NCBI RefSeq assembly: GCF_041022165.1
Contig: NZ_CP163302.1
Span: 248,001-312,000 of the forward strand
Reading direction: 5' to 3'
Length of the DNA: 64,000 bases
DNA from: Sinomonas sp. P10A9
GTDB lineage: Bacteria; Actinomycetota; Actinomycetes; Actinomycetales; Micrococcaceae
The position numbers and the translations under genes are program-made. Shown here piece by piece: positions 44,590-53,437 of this stretch. The notes below the pieces were generated by a model. The model was not told the DNA's origin, ran no database searches, and was given only the letters and a program-made list of their open reading frames with translations. Numbering within the stretch: position 1 is the stretch's first letter; every line of letters begins with the position of its first letter.

Positions 44590-45549
44590 GTGACCACAAC
44601 TCAAACCACCAAGGGCGCCGAGAGATCCCGCGGCGGCTTCGGCTCGAGCAAGGGCGGGACTGGGGACAAGGTCTTCTCGGGCGCCGCTGTCACGGCTGGC
44701 ATCGTCATCCTTGTCGTGCTCTTCGCCGTCGCGGCCTTCCTGATCGGGCAGGCGGTCCCGGCCCTCGTTGCCCCCCAGAGCGAGATCGCAGGTGGAAAGG
44801 GCTTCTGGGCCTACATCGGTCCGCTCGTGGTCGGCACGGTGATCGCCGCGGCCATCGCGCTCATCATCGCTACGCCCATCTCGATCGGCGTTGCGCTGTT
44901 CATCTCGCACTACGCCCCGCGCGCGCTGGCCCAGATCCTCGGATACGTTATCGACCTGCTCGCAGCCATTCCGTCGGTAGTCTTCGGCGCGTGGGGCATC
45001 TCGTTCCTCGCTCCGGCCGTCGTTCCGGGCTACACGTGGCTCGCCTCGACGCTCGGCTGGATCCCGATCTTCGCTGGGCCCGCCTCGGCGACGGGCAAGA
45101 CGATCTTCACCGCCTCGATCGTGCTCGCGGTCATGGTGATCCCGATCATCACTTCGATCACTCGCGAGATCTTCCTGCAGACGCCCACGCTGCACGAGGA
45201 GGCCGCTCTGGCGCTCGGCGCCACGCGCTGGGAGATGGTCCGCATGACTGTGTTCCCCTTCGCGCGCCCCGGCGTCATCAGTGCGATCATGCTCGGCCTC
45301 GGGCGTGCGCTCGGCGAGACAATGGCCGTGGCCCTCGTCCTCTCATCCGGACCGCTCATCGCGAGCCTCATCAGGTCCGGGAACCAGACCATCGCCGCGG
45401 AGATCGCGCTGAACTTCCCGGAGGCTACGGGCCTGAGCCTGAGCCAGCTCATCGCGGCCGGCCTCGTGCTGTTCGTGATTACCCTCGCAGTCAACGTCGT
45501 CGCGCGCTGGGTCATCAGCCGCCACAAGGAATTCTCGGGAGCGAACTGA
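44590..45549 (+). CDS. pstC: Phosphate ABC permease PstC
   Basis: This 319-residue permease has six membrane helices and the EAA loop HEEAALALGATRWEMVRMTVFPFARPGV. GTG 44590 is preferred over ATG 44539 because AAGGGG is correctly spaced and the protein then begins at the usual TTTQT-like start; both have some Shine-Dalgarno. It is partnered with PstA. Confidence 0.92.
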   Translation: MTTTQTTKGAERSRGGFGSSKGGTGDKVFSGAAVTAGIVILVVLFAVAAFLIGQAVPALVAPQSEIAGGKGFWAYIGPLVVGTVIAAAIALIIATPISIGVALFISHYAPRALAQILGYVIDLLAAIPSVVFGAWGISFLAPAVVPGYTWLASTLGWIPIFAGPASATGKTIFTASIVLAVMVIPIITSITREIFLQTPTLHEEAALALGATRWEMVRMTVFPFARPGVISAIMLGLGRALGETMAVALVLSSGPLIASLIRSGNQTIAAEIALNFPEATGLSLSQLIAAGLVLFVITLAVNVVARWVISRHKEFSGAN

Positions 45550-45550
45550 C

Positions 45551-46657
45551 ATGGCCATCACCGCTCCCCAGCGCCGCAGCTCAGCGCTGACCCGCAATCG
45601 TCTCCCGTCGTTCGCGCCCTGGGTGGCTCTCGTCGTCGCGCTGATCGTGGGGGCCGCGATCTCGTCCCTGATCGGCTTCAACCCGTTCGGGTGGGGCATC
45701 TTCGCCGCGATCACGTTCACGATCGTGTTCGTCGCCTGGAGCGCTGCCGTCGAGGGCCCGCGCAAGGCCAAGGACAAGCTAGCGACCTGCCTCGTGGCCG
45801 CCGCGTTCCTCATCGCGCTCCTTCCCCTGATCTCGGTCATCTGGACTGTCCTCGTCGAGGGCCTCAAAGGCCTGCTCACGCCCGGCTTCCTCGGCACGTC
45901 GATGAACGGCGTGAGCGGCATCCAGGACAACCAGTCGGTCAACGAGGGCACCAAGGTCCTCGGGGGCATCTACCACTCGCTCATGGGCACGCTGCTCATC
46001 ACGCTCTGGGCCACGATCATCTCCGTTCCCATCGGCCTCCTGACGTCGATCTACCTCGTCGAGTACGGCAACGACGGACGCCTGTCGCGTGCGATCACGT
46101 TCTTCGTGGACGTCATGACCGGCATCCCGTCCATCGTGGCCGGCCTCTTCGCGGCGGCGTTCTTCGCCACGATCCTGGGCCCAGGCACGAAGACCGGGTT
46201 CGTCGCCGCCGTCGCGCTCTCGGTGCTCATGATTCCCGTGGTAGTGCGCTCGAGCGAGGAGATGCTGCGCATCGTCCCGAATGAGTTGCGCGAGGCTTCC
46301 TACGCCCTCGGCGTGCGGAAGTGGCGCACGATCCTCATGATCGTGATCCCGACGGCGATTTCCGGCATCGCGTCCGGCGTGACCCTCGCGATCGCGCGCG
46401 TCATCGGCGAGACGGCCCCGATCCTCGTCACGGCGGGCTTCGCGACGAAGATCAACCTCAATGTGTTCGCGGACTGGATGTCCTCGCTCCCGACGTTCAT
46501 CTACACGCAGATCCTGAACCCGACCTCGCCGTCGAACCCGGATCCGAGCACCCAGCGGGCGTGGGGTGCGGCCCTGGTGCTCATCATCCTCGTGATGCTC
46601 CTGAACCTCGCGGCCCGCCTGATCGCCCGGGTGTTCGCCCCCAAGACCGGCCGCTGA
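45551..46657 (+). CDS. pstA: Phosphate ABC permease PstA
   Basis: This 368-residue permease has about eight hydrophobic segments, two of them in an N-terminal extension typical of actinobacterial PstA. The EAA loop NELREASYALGVRKWRTILMIVIPTAISGI is clear. ATG 45551 follows the pstC stop by one base. Confidence 0.94.
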   Translation: MAITAPQRRSSALTRNRLPSFAPWVALVVALIVGAAISSLIGFNPFGWGIFAAITFTIVFVAWSAAVEGPRKAKDKLATCLVAAAFLIALLPLISVIWTVLVEGLKGLLTPGFLGTSMNGVSGIQDNQSVNEGTKVLGGIYHSLMGTLLITLWATIISVPIGLLTSIYLVEYGNDGRLSRAITFFVDVMTGIPSIVAGLFAAAFFATILGPGTKTGFVAAVALSVLMIPVVVRSSEEMLRIVPNELREASYALGVRKWRTILMIVIPTAISGIASGVTLAIARVIGETAPILVTAGFATKINLNVFADWMSSLPTFIYTQILNPTSPSNPDPSTQRAWGAALVLIILVMLLNLAARLIARVFAPKTGR

Positions 46658-46690
46658 CCAGACTTCACCTCAGAATCCAGAAGGAACAGC

Positions 46691-47470
46691 ATGTCCAAGC
46701 GCATCGACGTCCATGATCTGAACATCTACTACGGTGACTTCCTCGCCGTCGAGGGCGTCAACATCAACATCGAGCCCAAGTCAGTCACAGCGTTCATCGG
46801 TCCGTCGGGCTGCGGCAAGTCCACCTTCCTCCGCACGCTCAACCGCATGCACGAGGTCATCCCGCGCGCGTACGTCAAGGGCCAGGTGATGCTGGACGGC
46901 GATGACCTCTACGGGCCAGGGGTCGATCCGGTGGCCGTGCGCTCGCACGTGGGGATGGTCTTCCAGCGGCCCAATCCGTTCCCGACGATGTCGATCAAGG
47001 ACAACGTCCTGGCCGGCGTCAAGCTCAACGGCCGCAAGATCTCCAAGTCGGACGCCGACGCCCTCGCCGAGCAGTCGCTGCGTGGCGCCAACCTCTGGAA
47101 CGAGGTCAAGGACCGCCTCAACAAGCCGGGTTCGGGCCTGTCCGGCGGTCAGCAGCAGCGCCTGTGCATCGCCCGCGCCATTGCCGTGAAGCCGGATGTG
47201 CTCCTCATGGACGAGCCCTGCTCGGCCCTCGACCCGATCTCGACCCTCGCGATCGAGGACCTCATCGAGGAACTCAAGGAGAACTACACAGTCGTCATCG
47301 TCACGCACAACATGCAGCAGGCCGCACGCGTGTCGGACAAGACGGCGTTCTTCAACATCGCCGGTACCGGCAAGCCCGGCCACCTCATCGAGTACGACGA
47401 CACCACAACGATCTTCAACAACCCGAAGGACAAGCAGACGGAGGACTACGTTTCCGGCCGTTTCGGGTGA
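46691..47470 (+). CDS. pstB: Phosphate ABC ATPase PstB
   Basis: This 259-residue ATPase has Walker [10 protein letters not shown], the Q-loop ([15 protein letters not shown]), the signature [14 protein letters not shown] and Walker [16 protein letters not shown]. The [16 protein letters not shown] segment is diagnostic for PstB. It ends the pst operon; no phoU follows, but a PhoU-like gene occurs with the convergent pit pair. Confidence 0.96.
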   Translation: MSKRIDVHDLNIYYGDFLAVEGVNINIEPKSVTAFIGPSGCGKSTFLRTLNRMHEVIPRAYVKGQVMLDGDDLYGPGVDPVAVRSHVGMVFQRPNPFPTMSIKDNVLAGVKLNGRKISKSDADALAEQSLRGANLWNEVKDRLNKPGSGLSGGQQQRLCIARAIAVKPDVLLMDEPCSALDPISTLAIEDLIEELKENYTVVIVTHNMQQAARVSDKTAFFNIAGTGKPGHLIEYDDTTTIFNNPKDKQTEDYVSGRFG

Positions 47471-47503
47471 GCTGCATCGGCTAGGACGCATAACACGCAC
47501 GAC

Positions 47504-47537
47504 GGCGGGCTGCCGCGCCTCAGGCGTGGCGCCCGCC
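47504..47537. terminator. Hairpin between pstB and pit (convergent)
   Basis: GGCGGGC (47504-47510) pairs with GCCCGCC (47531-47537), with partial inner pairing. The extragenic motif CACGCACGACGGCG overlaps its left edge (47494-47507). Confidence 0.55.
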
Positions 47538-47594
47538 GCTCTTGTCGGGGTGCTCCCACTCGGTGAATGCGGGTGTGGCTAGCCCGTTAGTCCG

Positions 47595-48611
47595 TTAGCC
47601 GATGTCCCCGAGGGGCTCGAAGGCGAGCCCGAGGACGAAGCCGAGCACCGCCGTCGTGAGCGGGGTGAGCAGCCAGAACCGGATGAGGCGCACCACGAGC
47701 GGCACGTTGACCGAGCCGACATCCTGATTCGCGCCCGCACCGAGCACGGATGCGACGACGGTATGCGTGGTCGAGAGCGGCCAGTGGAGGCCGAGGGAGC
47801 CGAAGACGAGCATGGCGCTCGTGACGAACTGCGACACGAACGCACGCAGCGGGTCCATGCGAACGAGCCGATGGCTGAGCGTATAGGTGATCCGCCAGCC
47901 TCCAGCCAGCGTTCCGCCACCCAGCGCGATCGCGGCCGCGACCATCGCCCACATCGGCACCTCGTCGAATCCCGCGCCCGAGCCGAGAGCGGCGACGATG
48001 AAGAGGGCAACGATCCGCTGGCCGTCCTGGAGCCCATGGCCGAACGCCACGATCGACGCGCCGACGGACTGGGCGGCCCGTAGCCCCGCATGCGCCTGAC
48101 TCGGCTGGCTGTAGCGGAGGATCCACGTGACGAGCGGGGTGAGGAAGAACGCGGCGCCGAACGCGAGCAGTGGGGACACGATCAGGGGGAGCCCAACGGA
48201 GAGCCAGAACACCTGGTCGAGGCCCGAGGGTGCCCGGTCTCCTATGAGCGTGAGGCCCAGGCTGGCACCGATGAGGCCGCCCACCAAGGCATGCGTCGAC
48301 GAGGCCGGGTAGCCCCGCCACCACCCGTAGACGCCCCACAGGATGGCCGCGATGAGCGTCGCCCCGAGCAGGACAAGGCCATCGTTCCCGCTGGGGACTG
48401 CCACGAACACCATCCCGATGTTCTTCAGCAGCCACGCACTCGTGAGCGTTCCGAGCACGTTGAACCCCGCCGTCAGCACGACGGCGATGCTCGGCGTCAG
48501 CGCGCGGGTCCGCACGGTGAGCGCGACCGCCGCGGAAGCATCGCGGAAGCCGTTGAGGAAGCCGAACACGCAGACGAGCAAGATGACCGCGCCCGTGAGC
48601 GCTGCTGTCAC
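47595..48611 (-). CDS. pit: Inorganic phosphate transporter, Pit family
   Basis: This 338-residue membrane protein has ten or so helices and the repeated Pit signatures FGFLNGFRDASAA near the start and SIVAFGHGLQDGQRIV in the second half. It is a low-affinity metal-phosphate/proton symporter. The GTG at 48611 is separated by one base from the DUF47 stop, so it is coupled to that gene; its initiation signal is weak, and the first ten residues are uncertain. It is convergent with pstSCAB. Confidence 0.9.
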   Translation of the reverse strand: MTAALTGAVILLVCVFGFLNGFRDASAAVALTVRTRALTPSIAVVLTAGFNVLGTLTSAWLLKNIGMVFVAVPSGNDGLVLLGATLIAAILWGVYGWWRGYPASSTHALVGGLIGASLGLTLIGDRAPSGLDQVFWLSVGLPLIVSPLLAFGAAFFLTPLVTWILRYSQPSQAHAGLRAAQSVGASIVAFGHGLQDGQRIVALFIVAALGSGAGFDEVPMWAMVAAAIALGGGTLAGGWRITYTLSHRLVRMDPLRAFVSQFVTSAMLVFGSLGLHWPLSTTHTVVASVLGAGANQDVGSVNVPLVVRLIRFWLLTPLTTAVLGFVLGLAFEPLGDIG

Positions 48612-48612
48612 C

Positions 48613-49230
48613 TCAGGACTCCCTGACGATGATCCGGCCGACGTAGGTCGCGACCGCCTGGAGCGAGTGCACCGCCGCGACAAGGGCACGCGCCACCTCG
48701 ACGGTGCGGGCGAACTGGCCGATGGAGAGCTCCCGCAGCGCGGACGCGCTCCACACCCGGTAGGTCTGCTCGGCACGCTTGGCGAGCCGGATCATGTCCG
48801 TCCAGTAGTCCTCGAGCTCTTCGAGGCGGGACAGGGAGCGCATGGCCGCGACGGTCAGTTCCGCCTGCCGGTTGACGATGTCCAGCATGTCCGAGGCCTC
48901 GGCGGGCAGCCTGTCGATCGCATGGAGCTGGATGAGTTCGCCGACGGCCACGAGATGGTCCACGGTCGCGGCGAGGGATTCGGAGAGCTGGAGGAGGTCC
49001 TCGCGGGGGAGCGGGTTGACGAAGCTCGTGCGCAGCTGGGTGAGGAGCGTGCGGGAGAGTTCAGTGGTGCGAGCGTCGTTCGCCATGAGAATGTCCACGA
49101 GCTGCTCGTAGTCCGAGCGGCGTGCTCCGAACATTTCCGAGAGCGTCTGTACTCCCAGCACTGACTGCTGGGCCATGGACGCGAGCAGTTCGAGGCCCGC
49201 GGTCTCCTGGGGGAACAGCCTGAACTTCAT
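48613..49230 (-). CDS. DUF47 family (PhoU-like) protein
   Basis: This 205-residue all-helical protein begins with MKFRLFPQE and carries the DUF47 pattern (RRSDYEQLVDIL...DARTTELSRTLLTQLRTSFVNPLPREDLLQLSE). DUF47 proteins pair with Pit transporters and are thought to regulate them. The start is ATG 49230 with GGAG upstream. A TAAGAT box on the minus strand (49316-49321) is a plausible promoter. Confidence 0.9.
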   Translation of the reverse strand: MKFRLFPQETAGLELLASMAQQSVLGVQTLSEMFGARRSDYEQLVDILMANDARTTELSRTLLTQLRTSFVNPLPREDLLQLSESLAATVDHLVAVGELIQLHAIDRLPAEASDMLDIVNRQAELTVAAMRSLSRLEELEDYWTDMIRLAKRAEQTYRVWSASALRELSIGQFARTVEVARALVAAVHSLQAVATYVGRIIVRES

Positions 49231-49504
49231 GGATCTCCGGCGCGGGAAGTACTGAGTCTGGCCGCAGCGGTCGGGGTTCCGCTCGCCATCCTGCCAGCGG
49301 ATGCCAGCCCTTCGCATCTTACGGGACAGCGGTGAACGGGAAAGCTAAGGCGCCGAACCGGGACCGCCTCTCGGCGGAAGGCCGCTCAAAGCGGCTCAAA
49401 GTTGGAGCCCGGGGGTTCACCGGTCCGACGCCACCTACAGTGTTCTACGCTCCCGGCGCCCGAGTCAATCTTGACAGATCGGCGGCAGTGCGCTCCCGAG
49501 AGAC
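49231..49504. other. Gap between DUF47 and the next minus-strand gene
   Basis: The 274 bases contain a minus-strand TAAGAT (49316-49321) that may serve DUF47-pit, a GTTCACC half-site (minus strand, 49331-49337) and a GCGGCTCAAAGCGGCTCAAAG direct repeat near 49390. A 104-codon plus-strand frame starts here but has no homology and runs antisense into the next gene, so it was not called. Confidence 0.4.
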
Positions 49505-50161
49505 TCAGTCCAGCTGCCCTCGGCGCCAGGCCTTGGCGCTCGCCTCGAGGTCCTCGGCCGTCTTCACGAGCTGGTTGGCGCTCTTCGTGAGCTTGGTCGC
49601 GTGCTGCGAATTGGACCATTCGGCGCTGTCCGCCACCGTGGCTTGACCGAGCGCGACGACGCGGCAGAACGCCGCCGAGCGTTCGAGCGCGACGTCGAAC
49701 TCGCCGTCGAACGCACCGGAGAGGATCGCGTCCGCCATCGCGGCGAGCTCATCGGCTCCGGGCGGCTCCGCGACGCCCGCGACCACGTGCGAGACCTGTG
49801 CAGTGTCCTTGCCGGCCTTGAAGTAGACGGAGATGCGCTCGGGGTCCTGCTTCGTGGCGGCGCGGAGGGCGTAGAGGCGCCACAGCGCACCTGGCAGGGA
49901 GCGGGCGGGGCTTTCGGCCCACATCTCGGCGATAGCCTCGAGCCCCTGCTCGTCGGCGAGTCGGACGAGCCGCTGAGTCACTTCTGGGTCGTCGCTCTCC
50001 CGCCCCCGGCGCACGAGCGCCTGGGCCGCGAGGTGGGCCGCCTCGGAGACCCGGGCGGGGTCGGTGCCGCCCGCAAAGGGCTCGAAGTCGATGGGCGCGA
50101 AAGGCTTCGGCTTGTGGGGCCTGATCGGGCCCGAACCGCTGGATGCTGGGTTCTCGCTCAT
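49505..50161 (-). CDS. Conserved actinobacterial protein of unknown function
   Basis: The 218-residue, mostly helical, acidic protein has no signal peptide or membrane segment. It starts with a disordered Ser/Pro/Lys-rich stretch and continues with helices such as SEAAHLAAQALVRRG and PGALWRLYALRAATKQDPERIS. I do not recognise its family. ATG 50161 has GAGG upstream; the frame is open 150 bases further 5'. It is convergent or unrelated to neighbours on both sides. Confidence 0.7.
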   Translation of the reverse strand: MSENPASSGSGPIRPHKPKPFAPIDFEPFAGGTDPARVSEAAHLAAQALVRRGRESDDPEVTQRLVRLADEQGLEAIAEMWAESPARSLPGALWRLYALRAATKQDPERISVYFKAGKDTAQVSHVVAGVAEPPGADELAAMADAILSGAFDGEFDVALERSAAFCRVVALGQATVADSAEWSNSQHATKLTKSANQLVKTAEDLEASAKAWRRGQLD

Positions 50162-50252
50162 GCGACTGCCTCGTTCATGCCCAGTACGGTACTCCTCTTC
50201 GCGCGGGGCCGCCGCTGGCGGTGGGCTTGTGTTGTACCCGCGGGATTCCGCG

Positions 50253-50264
50253 CACGACGTCGTG
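50253..50264. repeat. 12-base palindrome CACGACGTCGTG
   Basis: The sequence is a perfect inverted repeat in the gap between the unknown protein and tRNA-Lys, and its left half matches the extragenic GCGCACGACG motif. Confidence 0.4.
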
Positions 50265-50312
50265 TGGGCACCCTGCGCTAGAGTGGTTCCGTCCCGGCGG
50301 CGCCGGGGCACC

Positions 50313-50388
50313 GGGCCTCTAGCTCAGTTGGTAGAGCAGCGGACTTTTAATCCGCGGGTCGTGGGTTCGAAACCCACGGGGCCCACCA
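50313..50388 (+). tRNA. tRNA-Lys (anticodon TTT)
   Basis: The 76 bases fold into a standard cloverleaf: acceptor GGGCCTC pairs with GGGGCCC (one G-U), the anticodon stem GCGGA/TCCGC encloses loop CTTTTAA with anticodon TTT (50346-50348), and the T-arm is GTGGG-TTCGAAA-CCCAC. CCA is encoded. A strong terminator follows. Confidence 0.97.
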
Positions 50389-50404
50389 CATGTCACTCGG
50401 GCCG

Positions 50405-50445
50405 AAGACGCCCGGGCCCCATCGGGGATACGGCCCGGGCGTCTT
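50405..50445 (+). terminator. tRNA-Lys terminator
   Basis: A perfect 14-base stem (50405-50418 with 50432-50445) with a 13-base loop starts 16 bases after the tRNA. Confidence 0.85.
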
Positions 50446-50583
50446 GGCGCGACAACGACTTCCGCACCACTCCCCAGCAGTGGCGGCATGCCGCGTCCCG
50501 CTGACGCTACCAGCACGTAAGGGCTCCAGTGAAGTGCGGGATAAGCGGGCAGTGTGACGCTCACAGAAACTTCCTAGCAATAC

Positions 50584-50624
50584 AAGTGTTATCGTCTCAC
50601 TTATTTGACAGGATGATACAACTT
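50584..50624 (+). promoter_or_regulatory. A/T-rich inverted repeat and promoter-like region
   Basis: AAGTGTTATC (50584-50593) and GATACAACTT (50615-50624) form an inverted repeat (8 of 10 positions) around a TTGACA (50606-50611). ACTTAAGT, an 8-base palindrome, follows at 50621. The region is far more A/T-rich than its surroundings and precedes the next gene by 60 bases. Confidence 0.4.
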
Positions 50625-50683
50625 AAGTCACGTTGGTTCAGGATGTTCAGTCCGAAGACATTTCAGCCAACGAGAGGGGGCCG

Positions 50684-51322
50684 ATGACGGTGACAACTCA
50701 GGCACGTCCCGGCCAGCGCTCGGTGGGCACGTCCATCGCAGAGGCCCGGGGGATTGACCCTCACGCCTTGGCCGTCCTGGATCTTTCGGCGCGTGCTCCG
50801 GGCGGGCCCCGGCGGGGCAAGGCTGTGCTTGCCCTTCGCGAAGAGTACGGACCGGCAATGCGTGAGGCGAGGATCGCCGTCCTGCACTCAATTGGCCGAG
50901 CATCGGACCTCGGCCGCACCAGATCGGACCAGGCCCCGGCGCGCAGCTTCGTCCTGCTCGCGTCGGCGGCACTCGGGGCGGCTCCGCTCCTGATCGCGCT
51001 CGCCATGTGGGGGTCGGGTGTGCCGTTGTCCGCAGTGCTCGCGCTCGGGGCGGTGCTCTGGATCGGACTCCGGCCGGTGCTGCGGCGACTCGAGCGCGGT
51101 CCGCTGTACGCGCAGGGCGCACCTCGGGTCAGGCGCGCGGCCGCGAAGTACCTTCTGGGCGACCTCATTGATGCGCACGCCTCCGAACTCCTCGAACAGG
51201 CCGGGGCTCCTGCGGCCGACGTGGCCTTGCTGCGCGCCCGCTGGGCCGCGGGGATGGCGGCTGTGCTCGCCTGGCGCTGCGCCCTCGTGACGCACGACGC
51301 CGCGGAGCCGTCCGAGCGGTAG
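50684..51322 (+). CDS. Two-helix membrane protein of unknown function
   Basis: The 212-residue protein has a central pair of hydrophobic helices (about residues 88-108 and 112-130), an N-terminal basic cytosolic part and a C-terminal helical part rich in Ala/Leu/Arg. I do not recognise a family. ATG 50684 is chosen because GAGAGGGGG precedes it at good spacing; 17 extra codons upstream are open but unsupported. Confidence 0.65.
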   Translation: MTVTTQARPGQRSVGTSIAEARGIDPHALAVLDLSARAPGGPRRGKAVLALREEYGPAMREARIAVLHSIGRASDLGRTRSDQAPARSFVLLASAALGAAPLLIALAMWGSGVPLSAVLALGAVLWIGLRPVLRRLERGPLYAQGAPRVRRAAAKYLLGDLIDAHASELLEQAGAPAADVALLRARWAAGMAAVLAWRCALVTHDAAEPSER

Positions 51323-51464
51323 GCAGGCCTCGCGCTGTGATCCGGGACACGGGCTCTCGGTGCGCTCCACCTATACTGGGCGGGATCACACGTAGTCCAC
51401 GGGGCCGCCCCGCGGGGGAGACGCGTGCTGAATCGCGGATGCCACCTGTGCTGGGAGGAGAGCC

Positions 51465-53126
51465 ATGGCAGGACGCAGGGTTGCGAGCCGGGCCGAATCG
51501 AAGAGCAGCTGGCGCGCGCGTCGCCGGCGGAGCCGATTCGCCATCGTCGTGTCTATCGCGGTGGGCGTGCTCGTCCTTATTGGCCTCGCGGCGTGGGCGC
51601 TGGTTCCGAGGATCGTGACGGCCGCCGCGCCGTCGTGCGCGTCAACCGAGACGTACAGCGTGCTCGCCGACTCGACCACGCTCCCGGCAGTGAACGCCGC
51701 TGCGGCGCGTGTGGACCCCGCCGCGTGCGTGACGCTCAAGATCGATGTCGCGGAGCAGACCGACATCGCCGCCAAGGTTGCGGCCGGCAAGGCTGCGCCG
51801 GACCTCTGGCTGGCCGATTCGAGCGCACGGGTGAGCGCTGTCAACTCCACCCCGAAGCCAGAGATCGCGGTGCCCTCGGTGGCGGCCTCGCCGGCGGTTG
51901 TCGTCGCGGCGAAGGGCACTGCTGCACCGTCCGGGTGGGGCGCCGCGTTCGGCACCGCCAGCATCCAGTTCGGCGATCCGCTCACGAGCGCGAGTGCCTC
52001 GGCCGCGCTCGCCGGCGCCGTTGCCGAGGGCGAGTCCGGTGGCTCGAACCCTGCCGCGCTTGCGGCGTCGCTCGGCAAGCTCGCCCAAGGCTCGGCCCAG
52101 AAATCCCATGCAACCCAGAGCGACTCTGCGCTCCTCGATACGGCCGAGCGCTCGTCGGATTCGGTCATCGTCGCGGAGAGCTCGTGGCTCGCGTACGCCT
52201 CCTCCCACCAGAACACCAAGCTCGCGGCGACCGTCCCCGGCGGCAAGGCTGCCGTCGTCGACTATCCGATCGCCGTCACGAGCACCGATTCCGCGCGTCG
52301 CCCGGGTGCGGCGAAGGCAGCCAAGGCGCTCGCTGCAGCCCTCGGCGACGATCAGGGCCGCCGTGCGCTCGCCGACGCCGGCCTGCGCGCTCCGGGCGCG
52401 GGCCAGACCGACGGCGCGGCCGCCCAGCTTTCCGTGGGAGCCGTGACCGTGCTTGCCCCCTCCGCGGACGGGATCAGCCGCGCGCTCAAGACCTGGGCGC
52501 TGCAGGTCGTCCCGTTCCGCTCGCTCGTCGTCATGGACGTCTCCGGGTCCATGAACCTCGACGCGGGCGGCAAGACCCGCATGCAGCTCACCCAGCAGGC
52601 TGCTGCGACGGGCGCGGGCATGTTCCCGGACACGGCCCAGCTGGGCATGTGGGCGTTCTCGATCAACCTGGGCGGCCAAGGCCAGGACTACAAGGAGCTC
52701 GACCCGATCCGGCGCATGGACGCCATCACGGACGGCAAGTCGCAGCGCCAGCGTCTCGGGGCCGACATCCAGTCGCTCGGGAGCCTCGTGGGCGGGGGAA
52801 CGGGTCTCTACGACACCGCGCTGGCAGCCTTCCGCACCGTCAAAGCGGGCTACGACCCGCGGGCCGTGAACTCGGTCATCCTGTTCACGGACGGCGCGAA
52901 CGAGAAGCCCAACTCGATCTCGCTCGATGAGCTCCTCGCGACGCTCAACCGGGAGAAGGACCCGGCCAAGCCCGTCATCTTCGTGACGATTGGCATCACG
53001 GCCGACGCAGACGCGGCCGTGCTCCAGCAGATCGCTGCCGCGACCGGAGGCTCAAGCTACGTGGCGAAGGACCCGGCGGACATCCCGAAGGTGTTCACCG
53101 AGGCCCTCGTCGCCAGGACTCAATAG
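51465..53126 (+). CDS. Membrane-anchored substrate-binding/VWA hybrid protein
   Basis: The 553-residue protein has a basic N-terminus and one membrane helix (about 27-50). A domain like a periplasmic solute-binding protein (about 65-320) follows, and then a von Willebrand A domain (about 350-545). The MIDAS motif is DVSGS (358-362), with later TDG. Such proteins are commonly annotated as VWA or substrate-binding domain proteins and sit on the outer face of the membrane. The combination hints at metal-dependent adhesion or sensing. GGGAGGAGAG precedes the ATG. It is convergent with dodecin. Confidence 0.8.
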   Translation: MAGRRVASRAESKSSWRARRRRSRFAIVVSIAVGVLVLIGLAAWALVPRIVTAAAPSCASTETYSVLADSTTLPAVNAAAARVDPAACVTLKIDVAEQTDIAAKVAAGKAAPDLWLADSSARVSAVNSTPKPEIAVPSVAASPAVVVAAKGTAAPSGWGAAFGTASIQFGDPLTSASASAALAGAVAEGESGGSNPAALAASLGKLAQGSAQKSHATQSDSALLDTAERSSDSVIVAESSWLAYASSHQNTKLAATVPGGKAAVVDYPIAVTSTDSARRPGAAKAAKALAAALGDDQGRRALADAGLRAPGAGQTDGAAAQLSVGAVTVLAPSADGISRALKTWALQVVPFRSLVVMDVSGSMNLDAGGKTRMQLTQQAAATGAGMFPDTAQLGMWAFSINLGGQGQDYKELDPIRRMDAITDGKSQRQRLGADIQSLGSLVGGGTGLYDTALAAFRTVKAGYDPRAVNSVILFTDGANEKPNSISLDELLATLNREKDPAKPVIFVTIGITADADAAVLQQIAAATGGSSYVAKDPADIPKVFTEALVARTQ

Positions 53127-53150
53127 CGGCGAACCCGGCCGGGCGCGCCG

Positions 53151-53360
53151 TCAGCGCTCGAGACGGAACCCGATCTTGAGGGTGACCTGCCAGTCCTTGA
53201 CGTCGCCGCCCTCGAGGTGGCCGCGCACCGACTGGACCTCGAACCAGTCGAGGTTCCGCAGGGTCTGCGACGCGGCGGCGACGCCGTTCTTGATGGCTGC
53301 GTCGATGCTGTCGGGGCTCGTGCCGACGATCTCGGAGATGCTGTACGTGTTGCTCGCCAT
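53151..53360 (-). CDS. Dodecin family flavin/CoA-binding protein
   Basis: The 69-residue protein matches dodecin: TYSISEIVGTSPDSIDAAIKNGVAAASQTLRNLDWFEV followed by RGHLEGGDVKDWQVTLKIGFRLE. Dodecins form hollow dodecamers that store flavin (and CoA in actinobacteria). The tryptophan at residue 39 that stacks on the flavin is present. The ATG has GAGGAACC upstream. Confidence 0.93.
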   Translation of the reverse strand: MASNTYSISEIVGTSPDSIDAAIKNGVAAASQTLRNLDWFEVQSVRGHLEGGDVKDWQVTLKIGFRLER

Positions 53361-53437
53361 GGTTCCTCCTCGGTCCAGGGGCCCTTGCTTGCCTCATTGG
53401 GTGCCGGTGACCCCTCAGGTGCTGGCAGACTATCGCC

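Noticed and set aside
49332..49646. A 104-codon plus-strand frame between DUF47 and the unknown protein
   Set aside because: Half of it is antisense to the called gene, with no Shine-Dalgarno and no recognisable sequence.
50313..51322. tRNA-Lys as an integration site of an island
   Set aside because: No integrase, no duplicated tRNA 3' end and ordinary conserved genes follow; only a short A/T-rich stretch is odd.
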